64,000 bases of DNA from Ctena decussata (lineage: Eukaryota > Mollusca > Bivalvia > Lucinida > Lucinidae). The position numbers and the translations under genes are program-made. The DNA lies in assembly GCA_963989385.1 (NCBI GenBank), contig OZ022502.1:12139001-12203000 (forward strand), in the 5' to 3' direction. Below, one piece after another: positions 15,986 to 28,600 of this stretch. Positions within the stretch are counted from its first letter, which is position 1; each line of letters begins with the position of its first letter. The notes under the pieces were generated by a model. That model did not search any database. It was not told the DNA's origin and saw only the letters and a list, made by a program, of their open reading frames with translations.

Positions 15986-18615
15986 AAGGTCGTTCGTATA
16001 TTTGACCTAGTGACCTAGTTCTTAATCCGACATGACCACCTTTCAAATTTGGCCTACATTTTGTGACAATATACATATATACATTCTGACAAAGTTTCAA
16101 AAAGATTGGATCAAAAATGTGCCCTCTAGAGTGTACACAAGGTTTTTCTAAGATTTGACCTAGTGACCTGGTTTTGGAACCAACATGACCCAGCTTCAAA
16201 CTTGGCCTAGATATTGTGAGGATAATCATTCTGACAAAATTTCATGAAGATTGGATCAAACTGTGCCCTCTAGAGCATACACAAGGTGGTTTTTATATTT
16301 GACCTAGTGACCTAGTTTTTGATCCGACATGACCTACTTTCATACTTGGCCTAGACATTGTGATGATATACTTTCTGAGAAAGTTTCAAAAAGATTGGAT
16401 AAAAAATGTACCCTCAAATGTGTTCACAAGGTTTTTCTAAGATTTGACCTAGTGACCTGGTTTTTGATCTGACATCACCAAACTTCAAACTTGGCCTAGA
16501 TATTGTGAGGATGAATATTCTGACAGTTTCATTATTTTTGAATCAAAACTGTGCCTACTAGAGCGTACACAAGGTTTTCCTGATATTTGACCTAGTGACC
16601 TAGTTTCTGACCCGACATTATCCAGTTTCAAACTTGGCCTACATATTGTGAGATCAAACATTCTGACAAAGTTGCATAAAGATTGGATCAAAACTGTGCC
16701 CTCTAAAGCGTTCACAAGGTCTTTCTTATATTTGACCCTGTGAACTTATTCTTGATCCGACATGACCCAGTTTCAAAATCTAATTAGATTTTATTGAGAT
16801 AAACATTCTGACATAGTACCAAAAAGATTGAATCAACAATGCGCCCTCTAGAGTGTACACAAAGTTTTTCTACGATTTGACCTTATGACCTAGCTTTAGA
16901 CCCGAAATGACCCAGTTTCAAACTTGTCCTGGATATTGTGAGGATAAACATTCTGACAAAATATCATGAAGATTGGATCAAAACTGTGCCCTCTAGAGCG
17001 TACACAAGGTCGTTCTTATATTAAACCTAGTGACCTATTTTTTAACCCGACATGACCTACTTTCAAATTTGTCCTAGATATTGTGACGATAAACATTCTG
17101 ACAAAGAGTTTATGGAAGTAAACATTCTGACAAAGTTTCATAAAGATTAGATCAAAACTGTGTCCTCTAGAGCGTACACAAGGTTTTTCTATGATTTGAC
17201 CTAGTGACCTAGTTTTTCTATTATTTGACCTAGTGACCCAGTTTCAAACTTGTCCTACATATTATGAGGATAAACATTCTGACAAAGTTTTATGAACTTT
17301 GGATCAAAACTGTGACTTCTAGAGCGTACGTAAGGCTTTTCTAAGATTTGACCTAGTGACCTAGTTTTTGACCCCACAAGACCCAGTTTCGAACTTGGCC
17401 TAGAGTTTATAGAGATAAACATTCTGACAATGTTTCATAAAGATTGGATCAAAACTGTGTCCTCTAGAGCATACACAAGGTTTTTTTCTATGATTTGACC
17501 TAGTGACCTAGTTTTTGACCCGACGTGACCCAGTTTCAAACTTATCCTAGATATTATAAGGGTAAACTTTCTGATTAAGTTTCATGAACTTTGGATCAAA
17601 ACTGTGCCTTTTAGAGCGTACACAAGGTTTTTCTAAGATTTGACCTAGTGACCTAGTTTTTGACCAGACATGACCCAGTTTCAAACTTGTCCTAGAGTTT
17701 ATGGAGATAAACATTCTGACAAAGTTTCATAAAGATTGGATCAAAACTGTGTCCTCTAGAGCGTACACAAGGTTTTTCTATGATTTGACCTAGTGACCTA
17801 GTTTTAGACCCAACATGACCCAGTTTCAAACTTGGCCTAGATTTTATGAAGATAAACATTCTGACAAAGTTTCATAAGGATTGGATCAAAACTGTGTCCT
17901 CTAGAGCGTACACAAGGTTTTTCTATGATTTGACCTAGTGACATAGTTTTAGACCCGACGTGACCCAGTATCGAACTTGTCCTAGATACTATGAGGATAA
18001 ACATTCTGACAAAGTTTCATGAACTTTGAATCAAAACTGTGCCCTCTAGAGCGTACACAAGGTTTTTTTAAGATTTGACCTAGTGACCTAGTTTTTGACC
18101 CGACATGACCCAGTTTCAAACTTGGCCTAGATTTTATGAAGATAAACATTCTGACAAAGTTTCATAAAGATTGGATCAAAACTGTGTCCTCTAGAGCGTA
18201 CACAAGGTTTTTCTATGATTTGACCTAGTGACCTAGTTTTAGACCCGACGTGACCCAGTTTCGAACTTGTCCTAGATACTATGAGGATAAACATTCTGAC
18301 AAAGTTTCATAAACTTTGGATGAAAACTGTGCCCTCTAGAGCGTACACAAGGTTTTTCTAAGATTTGACCTAGTGACCTAGTTTTTGACCCGCCATGACC
18401 CAGTTTCGAACTTGGCCTAGATTTTATAGAGATAAACATTCTGACAAAGTTTCATAAAGATTGGATCGAAACTGTGCCCGCTAGAGTGTACACAAGCAAA
18501 AGTTGACGGACGTCCGGACGGACGGACGTCCGGACGTCCGGACGGACGTACGACGGACGACGGACATCACGGTATCCCAAAAGCTCACCCTGAGCACTTC
18601 GTGCTCAGGTGAGCT
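15986..18615 (+). mobile_element. ~150-bp minisatellite array ending in GGAC repeats and AGCTCACC hairpin
   Basis: About 17 units of ~145-155 bp, each with TTTGACCTAGTGACCTAGTT, CCGACATGACCCAGTTTC, AAACATTCTGACAAAGTTTC and GTGCCCTCTAGAGCGTACAC. The array stops at 18505 in CGGACGTCC-rich sequence, then a 34-base hairpin (18582..18615) with arms AGCTCAC(C)CTGAGCAC and GTGCTCAGGTGAGCT, then an A-run. Its start merges with the end of the duplicated block. No coding capacity. Related array: 38280..42713. Confidence 0.9.
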
Positions 18616-19290
18616 AAAAAAAGCCCCCAAAAATGCATTTTAGCCCCATAAATTCTTATTCTGTAACCATAGTAACAGCAAATATCTATATTTTTTCGCA
18701 TATAAACTTATAGCAAAGGTTTTGCTATGTTACGCATAAGTATCATTCACATGTCGAAGAGTTTTAATAAATTTTATGGAGTTTCCATAGAAATTCCAGA
18801 AATCCACGATTTTATTCATAAATTAAATATTTTGCCCCAAAAATTCACTTTGGCACCACTTTGGAGAGCGACAACACCCGGAATTATAAACTTCAGTATT
18901 TCCTGCTTACAAATCAGTCAACAAATTTCTTTCGAACGATGGGCCAATTTTTCGCCTCAAAATTGGGATCATTTCCCCGACTAATAGTCAGTGGTGGGAT
19001 CTAGCCCAAATGCTAACTAATCCAAGCTTTTATGCATATCCTCATTACCTGCAAGTATGAAGAGGATCCGATGAAAAATGAAAATGTGATGACGTTGTTT
19101 TCTCCATTATAAGACTATGGGATTTTTTTCAAACGCTCAAGGGCAGCTAACTCCGTAGTCTGTGCTCGAATCCGGCCAAATTTCGAACTCATCCAAGCTC
19201 TTATGTATGTCATCATTACCTGCAAGTATGATAAGGATCCAATCAAAAACCTTGATTGCAGCACCCTGAAAGTCAAACTTGCTTGAGATA
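18616..19290. repeat. Dispersed repeat with ATTACCTGCAAGTATGATAAGG motif
   Basis: Contains one to two diverged units carrying TCATTACCTGCAAGTATG and CAAACGCTCAAGGGCAGCTA. The same unit is tandem at 43160..43560. The first ~450 bp is non-coding and otherwise unrecognised. Confidence 0.6.
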
Positions 19291-19802
19291 TTGTCATGCC
19301 CTACATTTGTGTGAATTTATATTAAAATCTGTTGAGAAAAGTAGGTGCTAGAGCGATGACAAAGTTTTTCTAAAAATAGCCACAGTGACCTTGACCTTGG
19401 GCACAGCATCCTGAAAGTCAAACTTGCTTGAGATATTGTCATACCCTACATTTGTGTCAAGTTATTTCAAAATCCATGGAGAAATGAAGGTGCTAGGGCG
19501 ATGACAAAGTTTTTCTAAAAATAGCCACAGTGACCTTGACCTTGGGCACAGCTCCCTGAAAGTCGAACTTGCTTGAGATATTGTCATGCCCTACATTTGT
19601 GTGAATTTATTTTAAAGTCCATTGAGAAATGTAGGTGCTTGAGCACTGACAAAGTTTTTCTAAAAATAGCCACAGTGACCTTGGGCGCAGCAACCTGGAA
19701 GTCAAACTTGTTTGAGATATTGTCATGCCCTACATTTGTGTGAAGTTGATTTAAAATCCATTGAGAAATGTAGGCACTAGAGCGATGACCATGTTTTTCT
19801 AA
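19290..19802 (+). repeat. ~150-bp tandem repeat (AAATAGCCACAGTGACCTTG family)
   Basis: About three and a half units containing GTTTTTCTAAAAATAGCCAC, AGTGACCTTGACCTTGGGC and GAGATATTGTCATGCCCTAC. The same family sits at 42716..43155. Non-coding. Confidence 0.85.
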
Positions 19803-20690
19803 AACAAGAGGGCCATGGTGGCCCTGAATCGCTCACCTGAGCATTAATCAGTTCACTGGCTCTGGAGAAGATTTATAAGGGTATTTACCATAATACATGG
19901 GAATAACAGCTACCTTGGTCATGTGATCAAGATCATTTGAAGAACTTTCAATCCTTTGACCAATACAGGCTCCATATGAATTTGAGTTCAGTCTGCCCAG
20001 TAGTTTCAGAGATGTTTGAAAATGTTTATGGATGGATGACAGAGGAAACTAACACCAATAGACAGACCCGACCAGTACGCGGACACTACCAGTACACAGA
20101 CACTTTTGTGTTTGGCGTCTAATAATTCTAAGATACTTTTTAGATTCAACTGAGTTTGTGACGTTTTTTCAAGGCACCATTTCCTTATCGTTTTGTCATT
20201 CACATTTACACTTACATAACACATTTACGAATTTGCTGGGCTGATGCAGACCGGTATCACGATCGATGCTTCAGTTCGACTGCGCCAAACGCACAAACAG
20301 GCAAAGTAAACAGCCATGTGTCAATATGAAATAAGAACAACCTTATACGATGTTAATAAGTTTTTGGTAACTACATGTATCAATAATTTAATTTAGTATT
20401 GCAGCGTATAAATGTCATCTCAGTTTACTCAGATTCTAAGGTGTCCGCGTACTGGTATGATAGGCCAGTTTGATACAGCAAATAGCATGACCTCAATAGC
20501 GTCACTTTGCGCATGCGGAGATAATTTTTTCACGTGTTCCTTTTGTCTATATTTAGCACAAGGATTTTCCTAAATTGCATGCCCATCTGGTAGTCTGGAA
20601 CACGTTGGAGTCTTAAACATTAGGTAAAACACCCTTGAAAGTGTCCACGTACTGGTCGGGCCTGTCTACTGTAAGGCTGAGGTGAGCTAA
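19803..20690 (+). mobile_element. Short AACAAGAGGGCC...GGTGAGCTAAAAA element, interrupted
   Basis: Has the same left end as 495..2681 (AACAAGAGGGCCATGGTGGC, then GCTCACCTGAGC) and the same right end (GAGGTGAGCTAAAAA), but only a fraction of one core unit. A separate inverted-repeat element (20067..20660) occupies its right part. Confidence 0.7.
20067..20660. mobile_element. Inverted-repeat element nested in the preceding element
   Basis: Terminal inverted repeats are CCCGACCAGTACGCGGACAC and, on the other strand at 20660, CCCGACCAGTACGTGGACAC (one mismatch). A partial extra copy of the arm lies near 20440. No transposase is encoded. The target-site duplication is not clear. Confidence 0.75.
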
Positions 20691-22569
20691 AAATGGCAGA
20701 GTCGCTTCCCCAAAGAGTACCCCTTCATGTTGGTTCCTTTGATGGATTTGAACTAGACTGAACTATGCAAACACAGATAATAGAATGGTAGCATCATTAT
20801 CTCACTGTGGTGAAATTAATGTTTTCCATGGAGTTTGTGGCTGGCATCATTGTAATGTTAGTTCTGATGCTTGCAGCATAGCTTTATTTAGCGGCATGCT
20901 GGTAACAAATGCTATGCATGTATTGGAAGCCCTACATTTTGCCTTTACAACAAAGCTATGCATGTATCGGAAGCCCTACATTTTGCCTTTACAGTGATAT
21001 CAAACATTATACTAACCTACATTTTCTTACTGAGTTTCAATGCATTTAGTTAGGCCATAGTCATACCAATGGGCTAAATTCATGTGTGGATTTATTTTTA
21101 GTGTGTCATTCAAATAAAAAAATCATTGTAAATACAAAATAAGTTGTGTCAGCTGTTTGTCAATCCTTGCATTTAATATCCATTTAAAAGTTGGAAGGGT
21201 AATAAACATTATAGATGCATTCCTTGCAAAGCAATCTGCATTAATATGACATAATTGAAATTGACATCAATGTCATTTTTCTTTTTTTTGAAGAATGTAG
21301 CAGCTTTGTATTTTTTTTCACAGTAATTTTAATTTTGCAACAATTTTGAATTGGATCTTGCACAGGCAGATGTGAATATTAATTCACTCAGGGTTTGCCA
21401 CTGTAAATTTTCCCAATCTGTCCTCCAACTTCATGTATTAATCAAGTGATAATTCACAGGCACAGAAATATTATTCCTTAAATATTTTCATTTCATGGTT
21501 CAGCAAATAATCGTGCAAATTATTCCCTGAAGACAAAGACACCTGGAATATTATTGTTCTCTGGAGATTGCATTTGCCTGAGGCAAAAGGAGTGCCTTTC
21601 CAAGACGGAACAGTAGAACTTCATTGGTCAAACAGGAACATTGGACCATGAAAATTAGTTCCAGCCTAGTGTAGTTCTAGCCACCCAGGGCTAGTTTCCA
21701 TATAAAGTGACCTCTAGGAACCAAGAAAAGAGTTCTAGCCAGGCAGGGTGAACGAGCCATCAGGGTTCGAGCCTTGAAGTTCTACTGTATATGCATCTGG
21801 CATTAATGCATGCACAGGGGGAAATAATTCAATATTTTTCATCATAATTTTAACACAAAACACACAATTCTGTTTGTTGAAAGTTTATTTGAAAATTTCA
21901 CTGTTCAAAGTACACTGCTATTTTCAGAAAATTTGTTTAGCTCTTTTAGGTAATTGCAGCTATTAAATGCACAACTCCAGAATAGGCAATATTTACCCAA
22001 TATGACCGAATAAAATTTCTCAGAAACAGTGTCTGCTAGTCTACACCAATTTCTAATATTTTCATAATAAAACAGCCTTGAACAAGAAGAAAATAAGACT
22101 TGTTCCAAATTAAACGCTGGAAGAGTCTATTATAGAAAATTTTGAGATGTCCAAATAGTTACAGGAACTGGCAGTCTCTAAATAACAGTATTTGGTGTTA
22201 ATTAGGGTTAATGTTTTGTTGTTGTTTTTTTCCTCACTGAAAACTTATGTTGTGACTCATCATGTGAGCTGCCTCATTAAGGCGCTTCAGATGACTAGTA
22301 ACAGAATTAACAAAATTATCCATAATTATCACCAAAAAGCTGTTTTTTAATCTTATCTAGGTCTCTAAGTATGCTACTGGAGCTCTGCATTGTACAAAGG
22401 ATATAATGTATATAATAAAAGTTTTTCAAAGCTATTCACTATCTACGTGTACATTTTAATAAAGAAAATGAGAAAAAGTTATTTGTAACTAGACAAACTA
22501 CCTATTTGACAAAGTATTTGCTTTGGACAAAGTATGTTTGATTTCTTTTCATCACATCATTCGTTAGTG
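20691..22569. other. Mostly unique non-coding sequence with two small repeats
   Basis: A 44-bp unit starting GCTATGCATGTATTGGAAGC is repeated in tandem at 20911..20954 and 20955..20994. A ~180-bp piece at 21610..21788 has 13-14-bp inverted ends ACAGTAGAACTTC and may be a small MITE. The remainder shows no supported gene. Confidence 0.5.
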
Positions 22570-22718
22570 GACTCGAGTCTGCCAAAAAATCACCAAAGGA
22601 AAGATAACTCAAAAAAGTAAAATAACAAGAGTTACTATTCTTGTATGTGACATCATCATGACCTGTTCTACGCCAGGCTAATTGCTATATCCCCGATCCT
22701 TTCGGTCGGGGGATAAAA
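22570..22718 (+). mobile_element. Single-unit element with TCGGGGGAT hairpin end
   Basis: One reversed unit of the array at 45297..46330, recognised by AACAAGAGTTACTATTCTTG and CATCATGACCTGTTCTACG. It is followed by a hairpin at ~22689..22713 with arms ATCCCCGATC and GGTCGGGGGAT and an A-run. It is the minimal version of that family. Confidence 0.65.
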
Positions 22719-22890
22719 AGTTATACAGACATGAGAACGAATAAAATCATATCAGAACGAAAGTGAACATTTTGAAAATACTTAAATGGCATAAATTTAA
22801 ATGAACAATACATAAAAACAATAATGTTATCATTCAATCAAAAGCATACTAAATACATATGTATCTAATACTGAACAAACGTGATTCATA

Positions 22891-22960
22891 TACGAGGGGG
22901 TGATCAAAAAGAACGTGGACTATCGCTGTGGCGGTTAGGGTAATGCAGTTATAGTAACAT
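22891..22960. mobile_element. Mariner-like terminal remnant
   Basis: TACGAGGGGGTGATCAAAAA resembles the terminal inverted repeat of mariner elements and follows a TA. No opposite terminus or transposase frame is seen before 24000, so at most a fragment is present. Confidence 0.4.
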
Positions 22961-24114
22961 TTCTCATGCCATAGAAAAGACTGATCTTTTAGCTACGTAA
23001 TGTGAAGTTTTGAAGTAATTTCAATGAAAAATAAGTATTTTCTTCTATTTTATATTAGGTAGGTACAGCTACGTTTTGTCCCTTTTTAACGTTGTTGGGG
23101 TTCTTTTGTTTCTTTGTTTTAAAAAAACTAACACCCTTTTTGCAGATTTTATCATGATTTTGACCAATTTTAGACACATCTGCATACAATACGACTATTT
23201 TCAAGAATTTTGTAGCATACCCTTCTCATCTTTATCGGGTCATAAATCCAAGCAAAACTTTCGCTTTCAGTTTCGTTTCCATGTACAAGACTTTTGCGGT
23301 GTATGTCTATATGCAGGTCTACAACCCTCAAATCAGTACCAGCATCGGACAAAACTAACATACACGGATCAAATAATATTTACTTTGATCATTTAAAACA
23401 TGTCTTTGGTTCTGCCCTCATTTTTCTTACAATTATAAACAAACCCTAGGACCTGCATTAAATATACGATATAATGGTTGACGTCATTTTATTGCCCTTG
23501 TATGACCCACAGACCAAAGCTTATGCTGCTTATGCAAGCATAACAATTGTTGACGGCAATACTTTCCTCACAGTAAAAAGCAGAAACCATAACAAAATAG
23601 CATATCAAATGTCAAGCATTTTACTCAACTGCAAATATTAGACATAGCCAAAGATAAACCAAACAATTCGAAATAATAAGGCAAATATTTAACGTGCTCC
23701 GCAGAACCGTCATAAGGTTACTATGACAACTGATATAGGCAACATCCCGAAGTGAGACTGGTAAATTAAATACATCACTGGATAAAGGAAAAATGAATCT
23801 ACAATTATTGCAAATTTAATGAGTTTACTCTCAATAATAAAATTTCTACAGCAAAAGTCCACATATTTTTTATCATCCATCGCACTTATATAGAACTATC
23901 TCTAAATTCAGATGGAAACTTAATTTAGATGACTTGCCCCAGATAAACAAGGTTTATTCTTAAAGAACAAACTTACGTATGTTATAAATACCTACTGAAA
24001 TATAGACATGAGAATGAACAGAATCGTATCTGAAACGAAATGAATGTTCTGAAACATCTAAATGTTTCATTCCTAAATGGCATACATTTAAATAAATGAC
24101 ATAATAATGTTATT
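22961..24114. other. Non-coding stretch; right part is an older copy of the flank repeat
   Basis: No gene is supported in 22961..23990. From ~24002 to 24114 the sequence is similar to 22731..22830 (both with GACATGAGAA(C/T)GAA and AAATGGCATA), marking a diverged duplication of this flank. Confidence 0.5.
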
Positions 24115-24457
24115 ATTCAAACAGACGCATACTAAATACATATTTATCTAATACCGAATGAATGACAAATACAAACAATGATATTATTCAAACAGAAGCA
24201 TACTAAATACATATTTATCTAATACCGAACAAACGTGATTCACAGACTTAGACATTACTGTCTCTACATTCAGATCCAAGCTTAATTTAGGTGCCTTATC
24301 TGTCAAAACAAGGTTTATTCTTATATAACAAAATTAGCTATGTTCATACATACAAATATTTGGAAGCCATACAAACAAAGTATTATACATGCATATACCA
24401 CTTGCTATATCCATGTACCGATACCACATGCTATATCCATGTACCGAGTTAGATATA

Positions 24458-24828
24458 CCGTATTCTACCTAATTAGCGCACATGCCCCTATAAACGCACA
24501 CCATGGCGATTTGTGAGACATAGGACTATAAATGCACATATTTTCTACTGGTTTATTCCTTTGTTTGCTTGTTTACAAGAGCTGAAAATGCAACAGAATA
24601 TATTTAATTTTTTTTATTTCTAAAGCTTCTCTATGAATTTAAAGGTTAAGCATCAGAGAAAAGCTGCCTATAAGCAGCTTTTCTCTGATGCTTTACCTTT
24701 AAATTTGTTCCTTTCAATATATAATAACCTATTAAAATGTGCGCTAATAAGAAAGAAAGTTTACTACAAGTATTTGCCGCCATTTTGAAAAAGTTAAGCG
24801 CACAGGGCGCTAATAAGGTCGAATACGG
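24458..24828. mobile_element. 371-bp MITE with TA target duplication, only in copy 2
   Basis: Inverted ends read CCGTATTCTACCTAATTAGC on the left and CCGTATTCGACCTTATTAGC on the other strand at the right. TA is duplicated at 24456..24457 and 24829..24830. Copy 1 of the duplication keeps the empty TATA site near 335. A strong inner hairpin at ~24636..24705 has ~27-bp arms containing CATCAGAGAAAAGCTGC with one mismatch. The TA target suggests a Tc1/mariner-type source. No ORF. Confidence 0.88.
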
Positions 24829-25572
24829 TAATTATATTAACAAAAATGTCTCATATTTCCTATATTAAATATTCAGGAACACATGTGCAGCATCAATGTC
24901 AACTCGCATGAGCCTTGTGTTTGTTTGTTTTGATCAAAATGATACACTAATGTTTTTGAAGATATTGATGTTCACTCTATTAAAAAAAATCAACATTGCA
25001 CTCATTAGTGCAAATTGGTAAGATTTTATAGACATTTCCTACAGGTTTAAAAATGTAATCTAAAATACCATTGAAACTATGTTGTTACATATAAATATTA
25101 TATATCAATCTGACTGTAAAGCAAGGATTCTACTTGGCCATTCTGAAGATGTACCGGTATATGCAATTTGAAGTCTGTGGCTCCAATAGGAACAGAGAAA
25201 TCTGTGACAAAAATTAAATGGAGAGAAAGAAAAAATTGAACAAGCACAGGCAATGATAAGCAGAAGAAGACTGATTCTATGTTACATTATTAATCTAGTC
25301 ATACTCAACATTTGCAACAAATTAAAAAATCCTTTCTGTAGTAGTTCCTGAAAAATATGTCAAAAATTTGATAGGAGAAACAGAAAAAAAAGGAAAACAA
25401 AGGCAATTATGAGAAATCTGATTCCCACTTACAGGATACAACTAGACATACATAGTGTTTGTACCAAATTTCATAATCCTAGCTGTAATGGATATAAACA
25501 TTAATCTATTATATACAAATGTAAGTTGTGCCATTACGGAAGGTGGCCACCCTCATCAATGCATAGCCACCA

Positions 25573-25610
25573 ACGATACCAACCTCAAAATTATGAGGTT
25601 GGTATTGTTA
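25573..25610 (-). other. Stem-loop 3' of Helentron 2
   Basis: The copy-2 counterpart of 3268..3305. One arm base is changed (AACGATACC instead of AACAATACC), so one A-T pair becomes G opposite T; in RNA this would still pair as G-U. All other pairs are kept. Confidence 0.6.
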
Positions 25611-25658
25611 AAACAAAACGGGTGAATAATTATATTGTATGGTTATATAATGTACAAT

Positions 25659-28600
25659 CTATGTATGATAATATACTATTTTGTGATCAGACCAGTATGT
25701 TTCAACTGTACCTACACTTCCATTTTGATTTGAAAACACAAGATCAATTGCTGAAAGACTATCTGTTGTTGGCTGATCTATATATGATTTGCAGGCAAAT
25801 GTTTGATCCATGAACTTAACAATGTCACTACATCCCTGGAAAATATTAATGTTAAAATCTCCAATAACAAGTAACGGTTTGGCTACATCTAAATGAGGTA
25901 CAAGCTTTCTTTCTAGAAGAGACTTGAGATTATGATATGACAAACCAGGTGATTTGTATAACACTACAATTTGCATTTTACACAACACATGCTCAATATT
26001 TATACTTGTAAATTCCAACTTTTGTGAGCTGTATGACAGTACAGGAGTCACACCAACATCGTCATTAACATATATTGCCAGACCATGTGAAGGCCTATTT
26101 GCCTGTATATTTGTCTCTTGATCATTTCTAATCAGACGATATCCATGTATGTTGTAATCAATCGTATCATCATTCTGATGTAATCTAGTTTCTGCGAATC
26201 CAATAACGTGGGCAGACAATAAATTATAATCATTCCTGACATCCTCAATGTGTTTGTGTAAAGAACGACAATTATTGAATGCAACTTTAAAATGAGACGA
26301 TGAATCTACAGAATCCAAAGGAATATAGCAGAGTTTTAGCATGGCTTCATCATAAAATCGTTTCATTTCTGTATGGACTTGTTCATCAAGAGCTAAAGCC
26401 TTTTCATTGAAATTCAAGATTTGAAGATTTTGTAAAGATCTAACTCGACTCAGAGCAACATAGTGGATATGGGGGACTTTTCTTGCCCTTTGTTGTGATA
26501 AATCAATAACAACTCTGTTTAATGTAGTGCCTTGTGCTCGGTGAACAGATCGACCTGCAGATGGTTGCAAAGGAAACTGAATTCTCTCAAACGTAATATT
26601 TCTTCTGTCATTTGTAAATGTCCGTTGTATATCAAATATTGGAGTCCAATTATCATTTATTTTATCGTGATAAAATCCTCTTTTTTTGAATTTTTCTCTG
26701 GTTTCAATTCCTGCTTTTTCATTGTCAAACTGAACCCAAATAATGCTTGGACGGTTTTGTATTGCCTGCTTGTATTCAATAAATTTTACAACACATGACG
26801 CCCCGTTTGCAAGTCCATCTTCAGTGTTAATGTTAACATTTATATCATATATCATATCTACAACCACTGTCAATGAGCAATGAAGGTTTGCGGTTTTGCT
26901 TGGGTCTGTTGATATTTGTTTAATTTTTGCATCCTGCTTGTCTTTTGACAGCTTTGGGGAAACAACAGAATCGTGACAAGGTACAATAACTTTTTCTGCA
27001 TGCATACTGGATATGATTGAATGATTGAACAAATGCATAAAGTGGTTTTCTGCAAACAAGTGTGGAGCATTCAACCAATGGTCATCAGCAGTTGAGATTG
27101 TTTCACATGTTTTTAGTTTAAGTTTGTCTGCTTCTGTTAATTCATTGTGTCTAAGTCTATTTAGAAGCTGTGCAAATTCGAGATCGTTTTTCTGTCTCAT
27201 GATTTCTGTCAACTCAAACATAGTAAAATATTCTTTCCATAGGTTCACAGACAATGATTCAGCACCTTTTGCTGAAGTGTTAAAGATCCAATTTCCACTC
27301 ACAGGTTTCAACTGATAAAGGTCACCAACAGCAATAATACTGACGCCACCAAATGGTTTCCGTGTTCCTTTCAGCTCTTGAAGTCTTTGATCTATGAAAT
27401 TTAACATAGAATTACTAACCATTGAAATTTCATCTATAATGACCACTGATAAATTCCGATATTTGGATCTAAATGTATTCAAGTTGTCACAGCTCAATGT
27501 CTGATCTGATTGTTTGTATTTTTGTTTGAAAGCTGATGAAATTGTTGAACCACTGATATTAAATGCAGCTTTACCTGTATATGCACATAATAACACACTT
27601 ATGTCATCCGCATTTTCTCCTTCTCTTAGATTTAACATCCTAAACAAAGTCTGATACAGCGCTCTAATAACAACACTTTTACCAACACCAGCTCCCCCAG
27701 AAAGAAAAGTATATAATGGTTCATCCTTAGTCTTAATCCAGTGTATTACATGATTGTAAAAATGCATTTGTTTAGTGTTTAAACATCTCAACAGTTCTCT
27801 ATACTGTTGTTCTGGCAGTATATTTTCATTAGGATTTATTTGTGGTGCAGAAACTGAACATCCTATTTCAATTGCAATGTCATAATTCCTATGTTCATAA
27901 GCTCTATCAGGATTAAAATATACAAAGGCTTCTGATTCTACTGCATTTTCCTCGGCAGTATCGGCTTCTATTTGCTCTGTTCCTGGGGCAATTTCATCAA
28001 ATGCATCACATTCCGTCTCTGCCATATCTCTTGCTTGCTCTAACTCCTCGACATGGTGTTCATATTCTCGGCATTTCAACTCTATCATATGTTTCATAGA
28101 TTCAAAGTGTTCTTTGTAAGTACCAAAATTTCCTTTCAAATCATTTTGCTCATTCCTCCATGGATAAAACAAAAGCAGTTTTTCTCTGAAATGGTTTTCT
28201 TCATCTGAATTATGATTGAACCGAACATAGCGTATTATTTTGTAAGTTGCACGCCGTTTTATCTTTATGCCATTTTTCAAAGTTATTAAAGCCATATCAT
28301 CATGAAAACATTTATCAACATTGTTATCAACAACAGTGTCATTTTCTTCGTTGTCCATATCTGGTCTATCATCATTTTCATTTTCCATAGAAATGTCATC
28401 ATTAACTTCATCATCCATATCTGTTTTCATACCTTCTGGGTAGACTATGTTTAGTTGAGACACATAATCAGCCAAACACCAATTTTCCAAAACTTTTGGT
28501 CGCTTTGAATATCGTTTGATCACATTATCAGACATTATTTTTGTTGAATCAGGGGGTAATTCGCCAAGAACTGACTTTGACTTTAATAACTGTATGCGCT

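Larger units (their letters stand above)
1..15986. repeat. Segmental duplication, copy 1 (continues left of window)
   Basis: This stretch is repeated in direct orientation at 24115..38194. Base 1 pairs with 24115, 3355 with 25659, 11238 with 33461 and 15118 with 37329. The changing offset is explained by a 2.2-kb insertion here (495..2681), a 371-bp insertion in the other copy, and an 81-bp shortening inside the other copy's gene. Differences elsewhere are sparse by eye. The block holds a Helentron gene plus kilobases of flank on both sides, so the duplication is larger than the transposon gene. The left end lies outside the window. Confidence 0.95.

Noticed and set aside
15986..18505. CRISPR-like array because of regularly spaced ~150-bp repeats
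   Set aside because: Units are contiguous and diverged along their whole length with no unique spacers, and the DNA is eukaryotic. It is a minisatellite.
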